Positions 18,445 to 27,635 of a stretch of DNA of 64,000 nucleotides are shown one piece after another; position 1 is the first letter of the stretch; the number at the start of each line of letters is the position of its first letter. The DNA lies in the NCBI GenBank assembly GCA_040388625.1, contig JAZKBK010000006.1, positions 358,702 to 422,701 of the forward strand. The letters run 5' to 3'. Made by a program: the position numbers and the translations under genes. Source of the stretch: Gemmatimonadota bacterium (GTDB taxonomy: Bacteria > Gemmatimonadota > Gemmatimonadetes > Gemmatimonadales > Gemmatimonadaceae). Below the pieces are notes generated by a model. The model made no database searches, was not told the origin of the DNA, and saw only the letters and a program-made list of their open reading frames with translations.

Positions 18445-19772
18445 ACGGGATCTCTCGCTTCCAGGCGATCCATCTCACCGAGCGATGTCAGGATCTCGCG
18501 ACGCATCTTGAGGGCGATTGGTGCGACAACCAGCAGCGCATTGAAGCGCGCATCGTAGCGAGCGCCGAGTCCTTCGATGAGCGCAGCAGTGCGCGCGAAG
18601 TACACCATGTCGGGCGGGAGAATCACGGGGAAGTCGTACAGCGTTTCGAGCACCTGATCCGCCAGCAGCTCACGCTCGACGAACTCGATCCGCTCCTGTG
18701 CGGTGGTGCGCTCGAACGCGACGCCGAGCAGGGTTTCCACGAGTCGCACGATGACGTGCCTGTCAACACCTTCCTGTACCAGGCCGAGTGCGTAGAACCC
18801 ATCGACGACGCCTGACGCGTCCTTCTTGATCGCGGCGAAGACGGTGCGCACCAGCGCGAGGCGCGTCGATTGCGGAACGTCGACGACGAGTCCGAAGTCG
18901 AGCAGGACGATGCGTCCGTCGTCGCCCCACAGAAGATTTCCCGGGTGCGGATCCGCGTGAAAGAAGCCATCGACCAGCATCATCTGCACGTACAGCTCCA
19001 TCACCGTGCGCACCAGATACTCGGTATCTACCTTGCCGCTCGCGATCAGCGGTGCAAGTGCGTCGATGCGCGTTCCGGCCATGTACTCGAGCACGAGGGC
19101 GCGTTGCCGCGTCATCTCGGCGAACACGATCGGCACGGCGACCTTGGGATTGAACGCGAAGTTGGTGCGAATGCGCTCGGCGTATTCGCCTTCCTTGCGG
19201 AAGTCCATCTCGTCACCGATTCTGCGCGCAAATTCCGCGAGTATGGCGCGCAGCCCGAGCACGTGAGGATTGGGGAAGAAGCGCTCCGCGCATCGAAGGA
19301 TGAAGTCGGACGCCTTGACGTCGGACGCGACGGTTCGTTCGATGCGCGGACGCAACACCTTCACGACAACGTCGACGCCGAGATAGCGCGCCCGATGAAC
19401 CTGGCCGAGCGATGCCGAGGCGAGCGGAACGCGATGCCAGTCGGTGAAGATATCGGTTACCGGACGCCCATAGCTTTCGAGAATTACCTGCTCTATCTGC
19501 TCGACCGGGACGGGCGGAACGCGGTCGGTTAGCGTACTGACAGCGCTCAGATAGGGCTCGGGCAGGAGATCCGCGCGACCGGCGAAGATCTGGCCGATCT
19601 TGACGAAGCTGGGCCCGAGTTTCGCAATCGTCGCGACGAGGCGTTCCGCGCGGCGCGCATGAAACGACTTGCTGCGCTTCGCCGGCAGGCCGATCACGAT
19701 CCAGCGCCGCACATCGCGCCGGAACGAGAGGATGAATGGAAGCACGCGCGAGAGCACGTACAGCGTGCGCAT
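18225..19772 (-). CDS. ABC1/UbiB-family atypical kinase
   Basis: 515 aa. The ABC1 fold is recognised by KIGQ near residue 58, the Ala-rich nucleotide loop ASASLGQVHRA, VVVKVLRP, the QXXXX-like EMDFRKEGEYAER, the catalytic DPHPGN and the metal-binding DFG. UbiB-type proteins support ubiquinone or other isoprenoid-lipid metabolism by an ATPase activity that is still poorly defined. The C-terminal 70 residues, past a weak amphipathic segment, are low-complexity and are encoded opposite the end of the PHP gene. No quinone biosynthesis gene is adjacent. Confidence 0.88.
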   Translation of the reverse strand: MRTLYVLSRVLPFILSFRRDVRRWIVIGLPAKRSKSFHARRAERLVATIAKLGPSFVKIGQIFAGRADLLPEPYLSAVSTLTDRVPPVPVEQIEQVILESYGRPVTDIFTDWHRVPLASASLGQVHRARYLGVDVVVKVLRPRIERTVASDVKASDFILRCAERFFPNPHVLGLRAILAEFARRIGDEMDFRKEGEYAERIRTNFAFNPKVAVPIVFAEMTRQRALVLEYMAGTRIDALAPLIASGKVDTEYLVRTVMELYVQMMLVDGFFHADPHPGNLLWGDDGRIVLLDFGLVVDVPQSTRLALVRTVFAAIKKDASGVVDGFYALGLVQEGVDRHVIVRLVETLLGVAFERTTAQERIEFVERELLADQVLETLYDFPVILPPDMVYFARTAALIEGLGARYDARFNALLVVAPIALKMRREILTSLGEMDRLEARDPVQVFSGFLRAAGGIVSRAARELSMVAIEAISTIQPSQEIRSAQSRSASTRQITSGAVNTVARVDEPGSGESRT

Positions 19773-19831
19773 ATATTTCTATGGTTCAGGTAGCATCGGG
19801 AAGACGCATCCGCCTTCGGGACAAACTAGCG

Positions 19832-20908
19832 ATGGGAACGGCCCAGCACACGCACGATCAGTACGATAGCGGCCACACGCATGGCCACGGCCACGGCCAC
19901 GGCGACCATGAGCACTCCCACGGGGTCGTGGATCCGTCCATTGCCAGCTCGGAGCGTGGGTTGTGGGCGGTCAAGTGGTCCGGGATTCTCCTGCTGGCCA
20001 TCAGCGTCGTGGAGCTCGCCGTAGTCGCGATGTCGCATAGTACCGCGTTGCTCGCCGACATGATCCACAATTTCGGCGACTTCGCGACCGTGGTCCCGCT
20101 CTGGGTCGCGTTCGCGCTGATGCGTCGAGAGCCGGGCCGGGGGTTCTCGTTCGGCTACGGACGTGTGGAGGACCTGGCCGGTGTGCTCGTGGTGGCGGTG
20201 CTGTTCATGAATGCGTTGTTCGCGGGTTACGAGACGATCTCCCGCATCGTGAATCCGCAACCCATCGGTCACCTGGCAATCGTGGCTATCGCGTCGATCG
20301 TGAGCTTCGTCGGTAATGAGAGCGTCGCGATAATTCGGATAAAGGTCGGCCGCGAGATCGCAAGCGCCGCACTCATTGCCGACGGCCATCACGCCCGCGC
20401 TGATGGCTGGACGGCGCTTGCCGTCCTCGCCGGTGCGACTGGCGTTTATCTAGGATTCCCGATCGCCGATCCAATTGCAGGCGTCGTGATCACCATCGCC
20501 ATTTTTGGAATTGTGTGGACGAGTGCCAAGACGATCTTCACGCGCATACTCGACGGTGTCGATCCCGAGACGCTGGACCAGCTTCGCGCCGCGGCTCTGG
20601 AAGTGAGCGGAGTGAAGGACATCACCGATCTGCGTGCGCGATGGATGGGGCATCAGCTGTATGCGGAAGCGAGCGTCGTCGTTGCGTCATCGTTGAGCGT
20701 GGGCGAGGCACATACCATTGCCGCCGCGGTCGAGCATCAGCTCGTTCATCACGTGCCACATGTGAGTAACGCTCTGATTCACGTCTGTCCGGCAGGGAAT
20801 GTGGGGGCGGAGTTTCACGCGGTCGATCCGGAATGTGGAGATTGCGACAAGACCGAGCAGCCTGATCTGGCAATCGCGACACACTCGGCCCCGGTTCCGC
20901 GGGCGTAA
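19832..20908 (+). CDS. Cation diffusion facilitator (zinc/cobalt/cadmium efflux)
   Basis: Membrane antiporter of the CDF family, 358 aa, exporting divalent metal in exchange for protons. The N-terminus is histidine-rich (HTHGHGHGHGDHEHSH), a metal-binding tail common in Zn exporters. Six hydrophobic segments follow; HSTALLADMIHNFGD in TM2 and DGHHARADGW in TM5 carry the metal-site Asp and His residues. The cytoplasmic C-terminal ferredoxin-like domain is complete. The last 25 residues contain an unusual CGDC and His. ATG 19832 is preferred; 19781 is in frame. The gene is divergent from the ABC1-kinase gene. Confidence 0.92.
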   Translation: MGTAQHTHDQYDSGHTHGHGHGHGDHEHSHGVVDPSIASSERGLWAVKWSGILLLAISVVELAVVAMSHSTALLADMIHNFGDFATVVPLWVAFALMRREPGRGFSFGYGRVEDLAGVLVVAVLFMNALFAGYETISRIVNPQPIGHLAIVAIASIVSFVGNESVAIIRIKVGREIASAALIADGHHARADGWTALAVLAGATGVYLGFPIADPIAGVVITIAIFGIVWTSAKTIFTRILDGVDPETLDQLRAAALEVSGVKDITDLRARWMGHQLYAEASVVVASSLSVGEAHTIAAAVEHQLVHHVPHVSNALIHVCPAGNVGAEFHAVDPECGDCDKTEQPDLAIATHSAPVPRA

Positions 20909-20925
20909 CAGCCGTCACGGACTAA

Positions 20926-22413
20926 TTACATACGCTGGCGCAATATCTCGCCGAGCACGCGCGTCGCATTTGTGATGATGGTTTCGTCGGATCCGCCGAA
21001 GCCGAGCAGCAATCCGGTCTGACACGCATCGGCTGCGTAGCAGGTCGACAGCGCGGCCCCTGAAAGTCCTCTCGCGATCATGCGTCGAACCACATCACGA
21101 TCATCGACGCCGTCTTGCAGCAGGGTCGAAATGTGCAGGCCGGCGTCGGCGTTGTAGACCGTGAGACGATCGGCACAGTGCTCGGCGAGCCCTTCCAGTA
21201 GCGCGGCGCGCCGGCTCAGATACAGTGCGCGCATGCGACGAAGATGCCGGGCAAAGTGGCCCTCGCGTATGAAGTCCCTGAGCGCGAGTTGATAGAGCGT
21301 CGGCGAGAATATGTCGAGCGCCTCGCGCGCAGCGAGGAACTCCTCCCGGAGCGATGGCGGAGCCACGATGTAGCCAACACGAATCGAGGGGAACAGCACC
21401 TTGCTGAAGGTGCCTATGTAGATCACGCGGTCGTGTGCGTCCATTCCCTGCAGCGCACCCAATGGACGACTCACATACCGGAACTCGCTGTCATAATCGT
21501 CTTCGAGAATCCACGCGGAATGTTGCGTCGCCCACTCGATGAGCTCCAGGCGGCGCGTTGCAGTCATCGCCGTTCCCATGGGATACTGATGCGACGGCGT
21601 AACGTACGCCGCGCGCACTTTCGATCCAAGTGCGTTCAGCGAGTCTATCTGAATACCTTCATGATCGATCGGAACCGGCGCCATGACCGCTCCGCGTGTT
21701 GCGAGCGCGGAACGCGCACCGGGATATCCCGGCTCCTCCATCGCTACGATGTCGCCGCGACCGAGCAGCGCCGCCGCGCAGATGCACAACGCCGCTTGCG
21801 AGCCAGACACGATGAGCACCTGCTCGGCCTCGCATCGCACGGCGCGTGCGGTGCGCAGGTGCTCTGCTACCGCGGCTCTGAATGACGCTACGCCGGCGGG
21901 ATCACCGTACGCCATTCGCGCCGGCGTGAGCGCTCTCGCATGACGAGCGACCAGCCGCGACCAGATAGTGTGCGGGAACTGATCGAGCGCGGGTAGACTG
22001 ATCCGAAACGGACGAAACCCACCATCATCCCGGTAAGGTGGGAGCGGATCGGACAGATGCCGAGTCCGCGGGGTCCGCGATGGCGAGTGTTTCGTGGATC
22101 GCCCGGACTGTAGCGGAGATGCGGAGCGGAGCGCATCATCCGGCACCGAGACGCTTACGAAGGTTCCAGATCCGACGCGTCCCTCGAGATACCCTTCGTG
22201 CAGCAGTTGATCGTAGGCCGTGAGCACTGGCAGCCGCGACACGCCGATGTCCTTTGCGAGTGCGCGTGTGGAAGGCACGCGTTGCCCCGCGCGGAGCAGC
22301 CCTGCAAGGATGGCATTCCGAATCCCGTCGTAGATCTGCTGCTGGAGGGGAATCCCCAATTCCCGATCGATGGGCAGGAGCGACAGGATCTCCGGGCTCG
22401 CCGTAGTCTTCAC
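20926..22413 (-). CDS. MocR-type transcription regulator (GntR helix-turn-helix + aminotransferase fold)
   Basis: About 495 aa. An N-terminal GntR winged helix (PLQQQIYDGIRNAILAG, VPSTRALAKDIGVSR) is joined to a fold-type I aminotransferase domain with the PLP lysine in IGTFSKVLFPS and the upstream EDDYDSEF. MocR regulators sense PLP or amino-acid-like ligands. I chose GTG 22413; the longest frame, to 22491, would leave only six bases to the divergent gene. Its likely target is the divergent three-gene operon 22498-23852-24838. Confidence 0.88.
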   Translation of the reverse strand: MKTTASPEILSLLPIDRELGIPLQQQIYDGIRNAILAGLLRAGQRVPSTRALAKDIGVSRLPVLTAYDQLLHEGYLEGRVGSGTFVSVSVPDDALRSASPLQSGRSTKHSPSRTPRTRHLSDPLPPYRDDGGFRPFRISLPALDQFPHTIWSRLVARHARALTPARMAYGDPAGVASFRAAVAEHLRTARAVRCEAEQVLIVSGSQAALCICAAALLGRGDIVAMEEPGYPGARSALATRGAVMAPVPIDHEGIQIDSLNALGSKVRAAYVTPSHQYPMGTAMTATRRLELIEWATQHSAWILEDDYDSEFRYVSRPLGALQGMDAHDRVIYIGTFSKVLFPSIRVGYIVAPPSLREEFLAAREALDIFSPTLYQLALRDFIREGHFARHLRRMRALYLSRRAALLEGLAEHCADRLTVYNADAGLHISTLLQDGVDDRDVVRRMIARGLSGAALSTCYAADACQTGLLLGFGGSDETIITNATRVLGEILRQRM

Positions 22414-22497
22414 GTCCGGATGGTCGCCAAAGTGGTCATGCCAAGAAGATAACAAATGGCGCTGGTGGGAAGGCCAGTGCCTGGCAATCATCCGTGA

Positions 22498-23052
22498 ATG
22501 ACGACCGCCCGTGAATTCGCAGCGCCGGCGATTGCTACTCTACACGACGGATCTCACGATTTCGACTTTCTGCACGGTCGATGGAATGTCCACCATCGGC
22601 GACTATCTCATCCGCTGTCCGGCTCGTGCGAGCGGTACGAGTTCAATGGAACCGCGGTGGAGCGGCCGCTGTGGGATGGTCAGGCGAACATCGAAGAGCT
22701 CGACGCGGAACTTCCTGAATGCAGGCTGCATGGGCTCGCGTTGCGTCTCTACTGCCCGTTGTCGCGTCGGTGGGCGATCCATTGGTCCACCGCCGAAAAT
22801 GGGACGCTCGATCAGCCCATGATGATCGGTGATTTCAGGAACGGGTACGGCGAATTCTACAACCAGGAGACGTTCGAGGACCGCGGCATCTTCGTGCGCT
22901 TTCTCTGGACGAGCCTCACGCGAGAGAAGTGCCGGTGGGAGCAGGCATACTCCGCGGATGGCGGCATGACGTGGGAAACGAACTGGATCATGACCTTCAC
23001 ACGTATGGCGAGGCGACGACGATCGTTCAACCTGCCTCTGAGGCGGCAGTGA
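22498..23052 (+). CDS. Conserved lipocalin-like protein of unknown function
   Basis: 184 aa, no signal peptide. It contains HDFDFLHGRWNVHHRR, then alternating beta strands with several Trp and a second WSADGG-like motif, typical of DUF1579-like eight-stranded small barrels found beside oxidoreductases. The last residues are Arg-rich. First gene of the operon under the divergent MocR regulator; its stop overlaps the next start (GTGA). Confidence 0.7.
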   Translation: MTTAREFAAPAIATLHDGSHDFDFLHGRWNVHHRRLSHPLSGSCERYEFNGTAVERPLWDGQANIEELDAELPECRLHGLALRLYCPLSRRWAIHWSTAENGTLDQPMMIGDFRNGYGEFYNQETFEDRGIFVRFLWTSLTREKCRWEQAYSADGGMTWETNWIMTFTRMARRRRSFNLPLRRQ

Positions 23053-23852
23053 CATGCCTGCCGGCACCGAGCACACCATGGCCGGTCGTGGAGTTGCGCC
23101 GATACACGCTCCGCCCCGGCAAGCGCGAGACGTTGATCGCGCTCTTCGACCGTGAGTTCCTGGAGACCCAGGAAGAGTGTGGAATGGATGTCATCGCGCA
23201 ATTCCGCGACATCGATCATCCGGACGTTTTCACGTGGCTGCGTGGCTTCACCGACATGGACTCGCGCGAGACTGCGCTGGCGGCCTTCTACGATGGGGCG
23301 GCGTGGATCGCGCATCGCGATGCGGCGAACGCGACGATGATCGACTCCGACAACGTGCGCCTGCTCCGTCCGGCGACTCCCACATCGGGCTTCGAGCATG
23401 GGAAAGAGGGTCGAGCGGACATCTGCGCGACGCGCATTCCGACCGGACTCACCGTCGTCACCATCTATACGATTGCGCCGCATGCGAGCGCCGGCTTCGT
23501 GGACTTCTTCGAGCGAACGATTGCACCGGAGCTGACTGCAAGCGGCGCGCATCCGCGCGCAATGTTGGAAACAAAGCCGGCCGAAAATACATTCCCGCGA
23601 CTGCCGGTGCGCGAGGGCGAACATGCATTCGTGTGGTTCGCGCAGTTCGACGATGTCGGTGCATACGACCGTCACTGTGCCAAGCTTTGCGCATCACGCG
23701 AATGGAGCGAACGGAAGCACGCGTTGCTGGAGGAGCGACTGTGCGCGCCGGTGGAGCGCTGGCGGCTGACTCGAACTGCGCGCTCTCTGCCTCTCTCATA
23801 CTCGCGATGTGACCTTTCGGATCAGCTATCGCGTGGGCAGGGAGATCCGTGA
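23049..23852 (+). CDS. NIPSNAP-family protein
   Basis: 267 aa with two related ferredoxin-like halves. The NIPSNAP signature VVELRRYTLRPGK opens the first half, and VVTIYTIAPHAS opens the second. These dimeric alpha/beta-barrel proteins are of uncertain function and occur in catabolic gene clusters. The GTG at 23049 overlaps the preceding TGA; the open frame reaching back to 22929 would run inside the upstream gene and adds no homologous sequence. Its own stop overlaps the next gene's GTG. Confidence 0.82.
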   Translation: MTCLPAPSTPWPVVELRRYTLRPGKRETLIALFDREFLETQEECGMDVIAQFRDIDHPDVFTWLRGFTDMDSRETALAAFYDGAAWIAHRDAANATMIDSDNVRLLRPATPTSGFEHGKEGRADICATRIPTGLTVVTIYTIAPHASAGFVDFFERTIAPELTASGAHPRAMLETKPAENTFPRLPVREGEHAFVWFAQFDDVGAYDRHCAKLCASREWSERKHALLEERLCAPVERWRLTRTARSLPLSYSRCDLSDQLSRGQGDP

Positions 23853-24838
23853 GTAGACGAACGAACGTGCAGCGAAGTCTGCGGTGCTGTACTCTGCTTG
23901 CAGCGCTGCTGCCGTTGCGCCTGTCGGCTCAGGCCGGTTCCGACAGCCTACGGCAGTCCCTCAGTGATGCGTGGTGGACTGGGCCCGTTGCGGCAGCCGG
24001 CGCGGGAACGTTACCGCCAGGACACGTCCTGTTCGAGCCGTACTTCTATGATGTGCGCACCGCCCACACGAACAGCTTCGGTTCGAGCGCGTTTGTCGTG
24101 TACGGACTCGCGGATCGCATTGCGCTCGGATTCATTCCCGTCATCGGTTACAACAAGCAGAGCAGGAACTCGGGCGGTGGCAAGAGCAGCTCGCATGTCG
24201 GGTTGGGCGACGTCAGCCTACTCACGCAGTACCGGCTCACACAGTTTCATGAAGGCAGCTGGATCCCGACCATCTCCGCCCTGGTCGAGGAGACAGTTCC
24301 GACCGGCAAGTACGATCGACTGGGAGACCGGCCGAGCGATGGGTTGGGCCAGGGAGCGTACACGACGACGTTGTCGATCTACTCGCAGACGTATTTCTGG
24401 ATGCCGAATGGCCGGATACTGCGTACGCGACTGGATCTGTCGCAGGCGTTCTCGAATGCTGCGACGGTGCGAGACGTGAGCGTGTACGGTACAGCGGATG
24501 GGTTTCGCGGACATGCGAAACCAGGAGGTTCGTTCTTCGCAGATGCATCGGCAGAGTACAGCCTGACGAGGAGATGGGTGTTGGCGCTGGACGTCAACTA
24601 CGGACAGCGTGCCGGTACGAGCGTCAATGGATATGACGTTTTGAGTTCAGTCAGCGGACAGACCTCGCAAGGCATCACCATGAGCTCGGGGTGGAGTGAC
24701 GCAATCGGGTTCATTCCGGCCGTGGAGTACAACTGGACTCCGAACCTGGGAGTGATCTTCGGAGTGCGCAGGATCTTGCCGGGCAGGAATTCGTCCGGGT
24801 CAGTAACGCCGGTGATGGCGATAAACTTCGTGCGCTAG
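23849..24838 (+). CDS. Outer-membrane beta-barrel protein (MetA/phenol-degradation transporter-like)
   Basis: 329 aa. Starts at GTG 23849 with GGAG four bases upstream and a signal peptide ending near RLSAQAG. The mature protein is built of alternating strands with aromatic ends (LFEPYFYDV, SAFVVYGLADRIALGFIP, GLGDVSLLTQYRL, ALVEETVPTGKYDR) and a C-terminal strand ending in FVR. This is the pattern of PF13557-type channels linked to uptake of aromatic or hydrophobic substrates. It closes the MocR-linked operon. Confidence 0.78.
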   Translation: MSRRTNVQRSLRCCTLLAALLPLRLSAQAGSDSLRQSLSDAWWTGPVAAAGAGTLPPGHVLFEPYFYDVRTAHTNSFGSSAFVVYGLADRIALGFIPVIGYNKQSRNSGGGKSSSHVGLGDVSLLTQYRLTQFHEGSWIPTISALVEETVPTGKYDRLGDRPSDGLGQGAYTTTLSIYSQTYFWMPNGRILRTRLDLSQAFSNAATVRDVSVYGTADGFRGHAKPGGSFFADASAEYSLTRRWVLALDVNYGQRAGTSVNGYDVLSSVSGQTSQGITMSSGWSDAIGFIPAVEYNWTPNLGVIFGVRRILPGRNSSGSVTPVMAINFVR

Positions 24839-24956
24839 ATGTGTACGGTTGAGTCATCGTCACTTCACGGCCCGCACGGATAGAAATATCCCCTGACGGA
24901 ATAAATCTGCGGCCACCGAGGTCTTTATGTAATCGCAACTCTCTACCAAAAGACCC

Positions 24957-26321
24957 ATGGCCATCATAAATAATCATGCTCGAGACAATGTCGCGTTACC
25001 CGACTCTCGGGAGGAATTCGACCCAGTCAACGAGGAGCCTTCTTCGGACGGGGTGGACCGTCGTCACTTTCTCAGCTGTATGGCGTGGGCTGGAACAGGC
25101 ATGTTGTGGACGTTGAGCGGCGGCATCCCGCGATCCTCGCTATTGGGCGCCGAGTCGCTGCTGAAGGCAAAATCGAAGGGCGATCTCTTCTTCATGCAGA
25201 TCAGCGACAGCCACATTGGATTCGACAAGGCTGCCAATACCGACGTTACCGAGACGATGCGAGCCGCCATCGCGAAGATAAATGCATTGCCGGTTCAGCC
25301 CGCATTTCTGCTCCACACCGGTGACATCTCGCATCTGTCCAAGCCATCCGAATTTGATACCGCGGACCAGGTGTTGCTGGAGGCGCGCGCCGGCAAGACG
25401 TTCTTCATACCGGGTGAGCATGATGTGAGCGTGGACGGCGGCGCGAGTTATCTGGATCGCTACGGCAAGGGAACGCAGCGCGGACGAGTCGGTGGCGGAT
25501 GGTACAGTTTCGATCACAGTGGCGTCCACTTCATGGGTCTCGTGAACGTCCTCGATCTCAAGGCTGGTGGACTTGGCTCACTTGGCTCTGAACAGCTGGA
25601 ATGGATAGAAAAGGATGTGAAGCACCTATCCAGCAGCACACCGATCGTCGTCTTCGCGCACGTTCCGCTCTGGAGCGTGTATCCTGCGTGGGGCTGGGGC
25701 ACGGACGACGGCGCTCGCGCACTTGGCTACCTCAAGCGCTTCGGATCCGTCACCGTGCTGAACGGGCACATCCACCAGACCATGCAAAAGGTAGAGGGAA
25801 ACGTGTCGTTCCACACGGCACTTTCCACCGCGTTTCCGCAGCCGCGTCCCGGCACCGCACCGGCGCCGGGACCAATGACAGTTCCCGCAGGTCAGCTCCG
25901 CGACGTGCTGGGTGTGCGCGAGGTTCGTTACATTCCCGCACACCGGCATCTGGCACTGGTCGATGATACGCTCTCCGGAAATTCTCCTGATGCAGCGTTT
26001 GCGGCGGGAGAGGCCAATGCGCGTGCACATGCGGCACAGACGGTTGCCGCCGCGTCAGCCGCACCGCCTCGCTCGAACGAGATCGGCATCGACAATTTCG
26101 CCTTTGCGCCCAGGGTTCTGACCGTTCCGGTCGGCGCGAGCGTGACATGGCGGAACAAGGACGACGTGCCCCACAAGATCCAGAGCGCCGACAAGCGTTT
26201 CGATCCGTCGCCGCTTCTCGATACGAAGGCAACGTACACCGCTCGATTCACCAAGCCGGGAGAGTATCGCTATTTTTGTTCGCTACATCCTGTGATGCAG
26301 GGTACGATTATCGTTCAATGA
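24957..26321 (+). CDS. Secreted metallophosphoesterase-cupredoxin fusion
   Basis: 454 aa. A twin-arginine motif (DRRHFLS, Arg35-Arg36) is followed by a hydrophobic stretch, so export by Tat is likely. The calcineurin-like phosphoesterase domain shows SDSHIG (Asp84, His86), TGDIS, GEHD, FAHVPLW and GHIHQ, the full two-metal site. After a His/Ala linker, the last 80 residues form a plastocyanin-like cupredoxin with copper ligands His in VPHKI and Cys-His-Met in YFCSLHPVMQG. It may couple phosphate release to copper binding or electron transfer. The ECF sigma gene starts 13 bases later. Confidence 0.88.
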   Translation: MAIINNHARDNVALPDSREEFDPVNEEPSSDGVDRRHFLSCMAWAGTGMLWTLSGGIPRSSLLGAESLLKAKSKGDLFFMQISDSHIGFDKAANTDVTETMRAAIAKINALPVQPAFLLHTGDISHLSKPSEFDTADQVLLEARAGKTFFIPGEHDVSVDGGASYLDRYGKGTQRGRVGGGWYSFDHSGVHFMGLVNVLDLKAGGLGSLGSEQLEWIEKDVKHLSSSTPIVVFAHVPLWSVYPAWGWGTDDGARALGYLKRFGSVTVLNGHIHQTMQKVEGNVSFHTALSTAFPQPRPGTAPAPGPMTVPAGQLRDVLGVREVRYIPAHRHLALVDDTLSGNSPDAAFAAGEANARAHAAQTVAAASAAPPRSNEIGIDNFAFAPRVLTVPVGASVTWRNKDDVPHKIQSADKRFDPSPLLDTKATYTARFTKPGEYRYFCSLHPVMQGTIIVQ

Positions 26322-26334
26322 CCGCGTCGTATCC

Positions 26335-26928
26335 ATGATGAGACGCAGCGCCAACGTAGAACCAGCGATAGCAACTGATGCCACGACGCGCGCTCCTGAC
26401 CACGCACAGGAGCACGGGTTCGAACGCGTCGTGCTGCCGCACCTCTCTGCCGGATTCACACTGGCGCGATATCTCACCGGGAACGCCCAGGATGCGGAGG
26501 ATGCAGTGCAGGACGCTATCGTTCGCGCAATGAGATACTTCCACACGTTGCGAGGCGACGATGCTCGGCCGTGGTTCCTCACTATCGTGAGACGGGTGTG
26601 TCTCACGAGCTACAGTGTCGACTATCAGGCAAGAGAGAACAGTCTTTCTGTGGACGAGCCGGCGCTTCAGCTGATCGACAGCGACGAGACACCCGACACG
26701 GCACTGCAGCGCTCGCTCGTCCGCGATCGTGTCCGCGAGGCTGTCGATCAGCTTCCACCTCCGCTGCGCGAGGCCATAGTGCTGCGAGAGCTTCAGGACT
26801 GTGCGTACGGCGAGATCGCGACGATCACCGACGTTCCAATCGGCACCGTCATGTCGCGCCTGTCGCGCGCGCGCGAGCGACTGGCTGCATTGCTGCATGG
26901 CGTCGTGGACATGGGAGATGTTGCATGA
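26335..26928 (+). CDS. ECF-type RNA polymerase sigma factor
   Basis: 197 aa. Region 2 shows the NAQDAEDAVQDAI helix and RPWFLTIVRR; region 4 shows LPPPLREAIVLRELQDCAYGEIA and a helix-turn-helix ending GTVMSRLSRARERL. Two adjacent ATGs (26335, 26338) can start it. The next gene begins at an ATGA overlap and encodes a predicted membrane anti-sigma factor, so the pair should act as a surface-signal switch. The upstream cupredoxin phosphoesterase is a candidate member of the regulon. Confidence 0.92.
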   Translation: MMRRSANVEPAIATDATTRAPDHAQEHGFERVVLPHLSAGFTLARYLTGNAQDAEDAVQDAIVRAMRYFHTLRGDDARPWFLTIVRRVCLTSYSVDYQARENSLSVDEPALQLIDSDETPDTALQRSLVRDRVREAVDQLPPPLREAIVLRELQDCAYGEIATITDVPIGTVMSRLSRARERLAALLHGVVDMGDVA

Positions 26929-27632
26929 GCGATGAAATGACTGATCGTCCCGATCTGAACACTGCGTTGCGCGACGCGCTCCCCACCTACGAAGCACCAG
27001 CCGCGCTTTCAGCGTGGGCAACCGAGCAGGCGCGCCGATTCGACATGGAATCGCGCGGTGAATCTGCTCGGGCGCCCGAGCGGAATCGTGCCAGGACGTT
27101 GTCGGTTGCGCGCTGGCAGATGGCTGCGGCCCTCCTCTGTGCCGCTGCACTCGGCTGGGCTGGAGCAACTCTGCGTACCGTCACGCACGGAATATCTGCA
27201 TCGGATCAGACCGCCAGCGCGCTGGTCGACACGCACATCCGATCGCTCCTGCCCGGACATCTCATCGACGTCCAATCCAGCGACCGGCATACCGTGAAGC
27301 CGTGGTTCGCTGGCCGCATAGACATCTCACCACCGGTCATGGACCTGGCATCGAAAGGCTTTCCGTTGATCGGAGGCCGGCTCGACTACGTCCAGGGACA
27401 TTCGGCGGCAGCGATCGTCTACGGTCGGCGGCTTCATATGATAAATCTGTTCGTCTGGCGCTCCCCTCCTGGCGAGCAGGCTGTAGCGTCGACAGTAAGG
27501 GATGGATACGCAATACTTCACTGGACTACCGGGGACCTCAGCTACTGGGCTGTATCCGATGCAGCTCCTGCCGATCTCGATGCGTTTCGGGCGGCGTATT
27601 TGGAGGAAGCGTCGCCGCCAGCATCACGCTGA
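26925..27632 (+). CDS. Membrane-anchored anti-sigma factor
   Basis: 235 aa. A cytoplasmic N-terminal half of about 65 residues is followed by a single membrane segment (WQMAAALLCAAALGWAGATL) and a periplasmic domain of about 140 residues with LPGHLIDVQSSDRHTVKPWF and GGRLDYVQG. That domain recurs in anti-sigma factors of this type. No zinc-binding HxxxCxxC motif is visible, so it is a non-ZAS type. Starts at ATG 26925 overlapping the sigma factor stop. Confidence 0.85.
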   Translation: MSDEMTDRPDLNTALRDALPTYEAPAALSAWATEQARRFDMESRGESARAPERNRARTLSVARWQMAAALLCAAALGWAGATLRTVTHGISASDQTASALVDTHIRSLLPGHLIDVQSSDRHTVKPWFAGRIDISPPVMDLASKGFPLIGGRLDYVQGHSAAAIVYGRRLHMINLFVWRSPPGEQAVASTVRDGYAILHWTTGDLSYWAVSDAAPADLDAFRAAYLEEASPPASR

Positions 27633-27635
27633 CTG

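Noticed and set aside
19870-19912. Short tandem repeat of CATGGCCACGG units
   Set aside because: Explained by the His-Gly codons of the metal-binding tail of the CDF protein.
22929-23048. Upstream extension of the NIPSNAP gene
   Set aside because: It would lie inside the upstream gene; homology begins after GTG 23049, which overlaps the previous stop.
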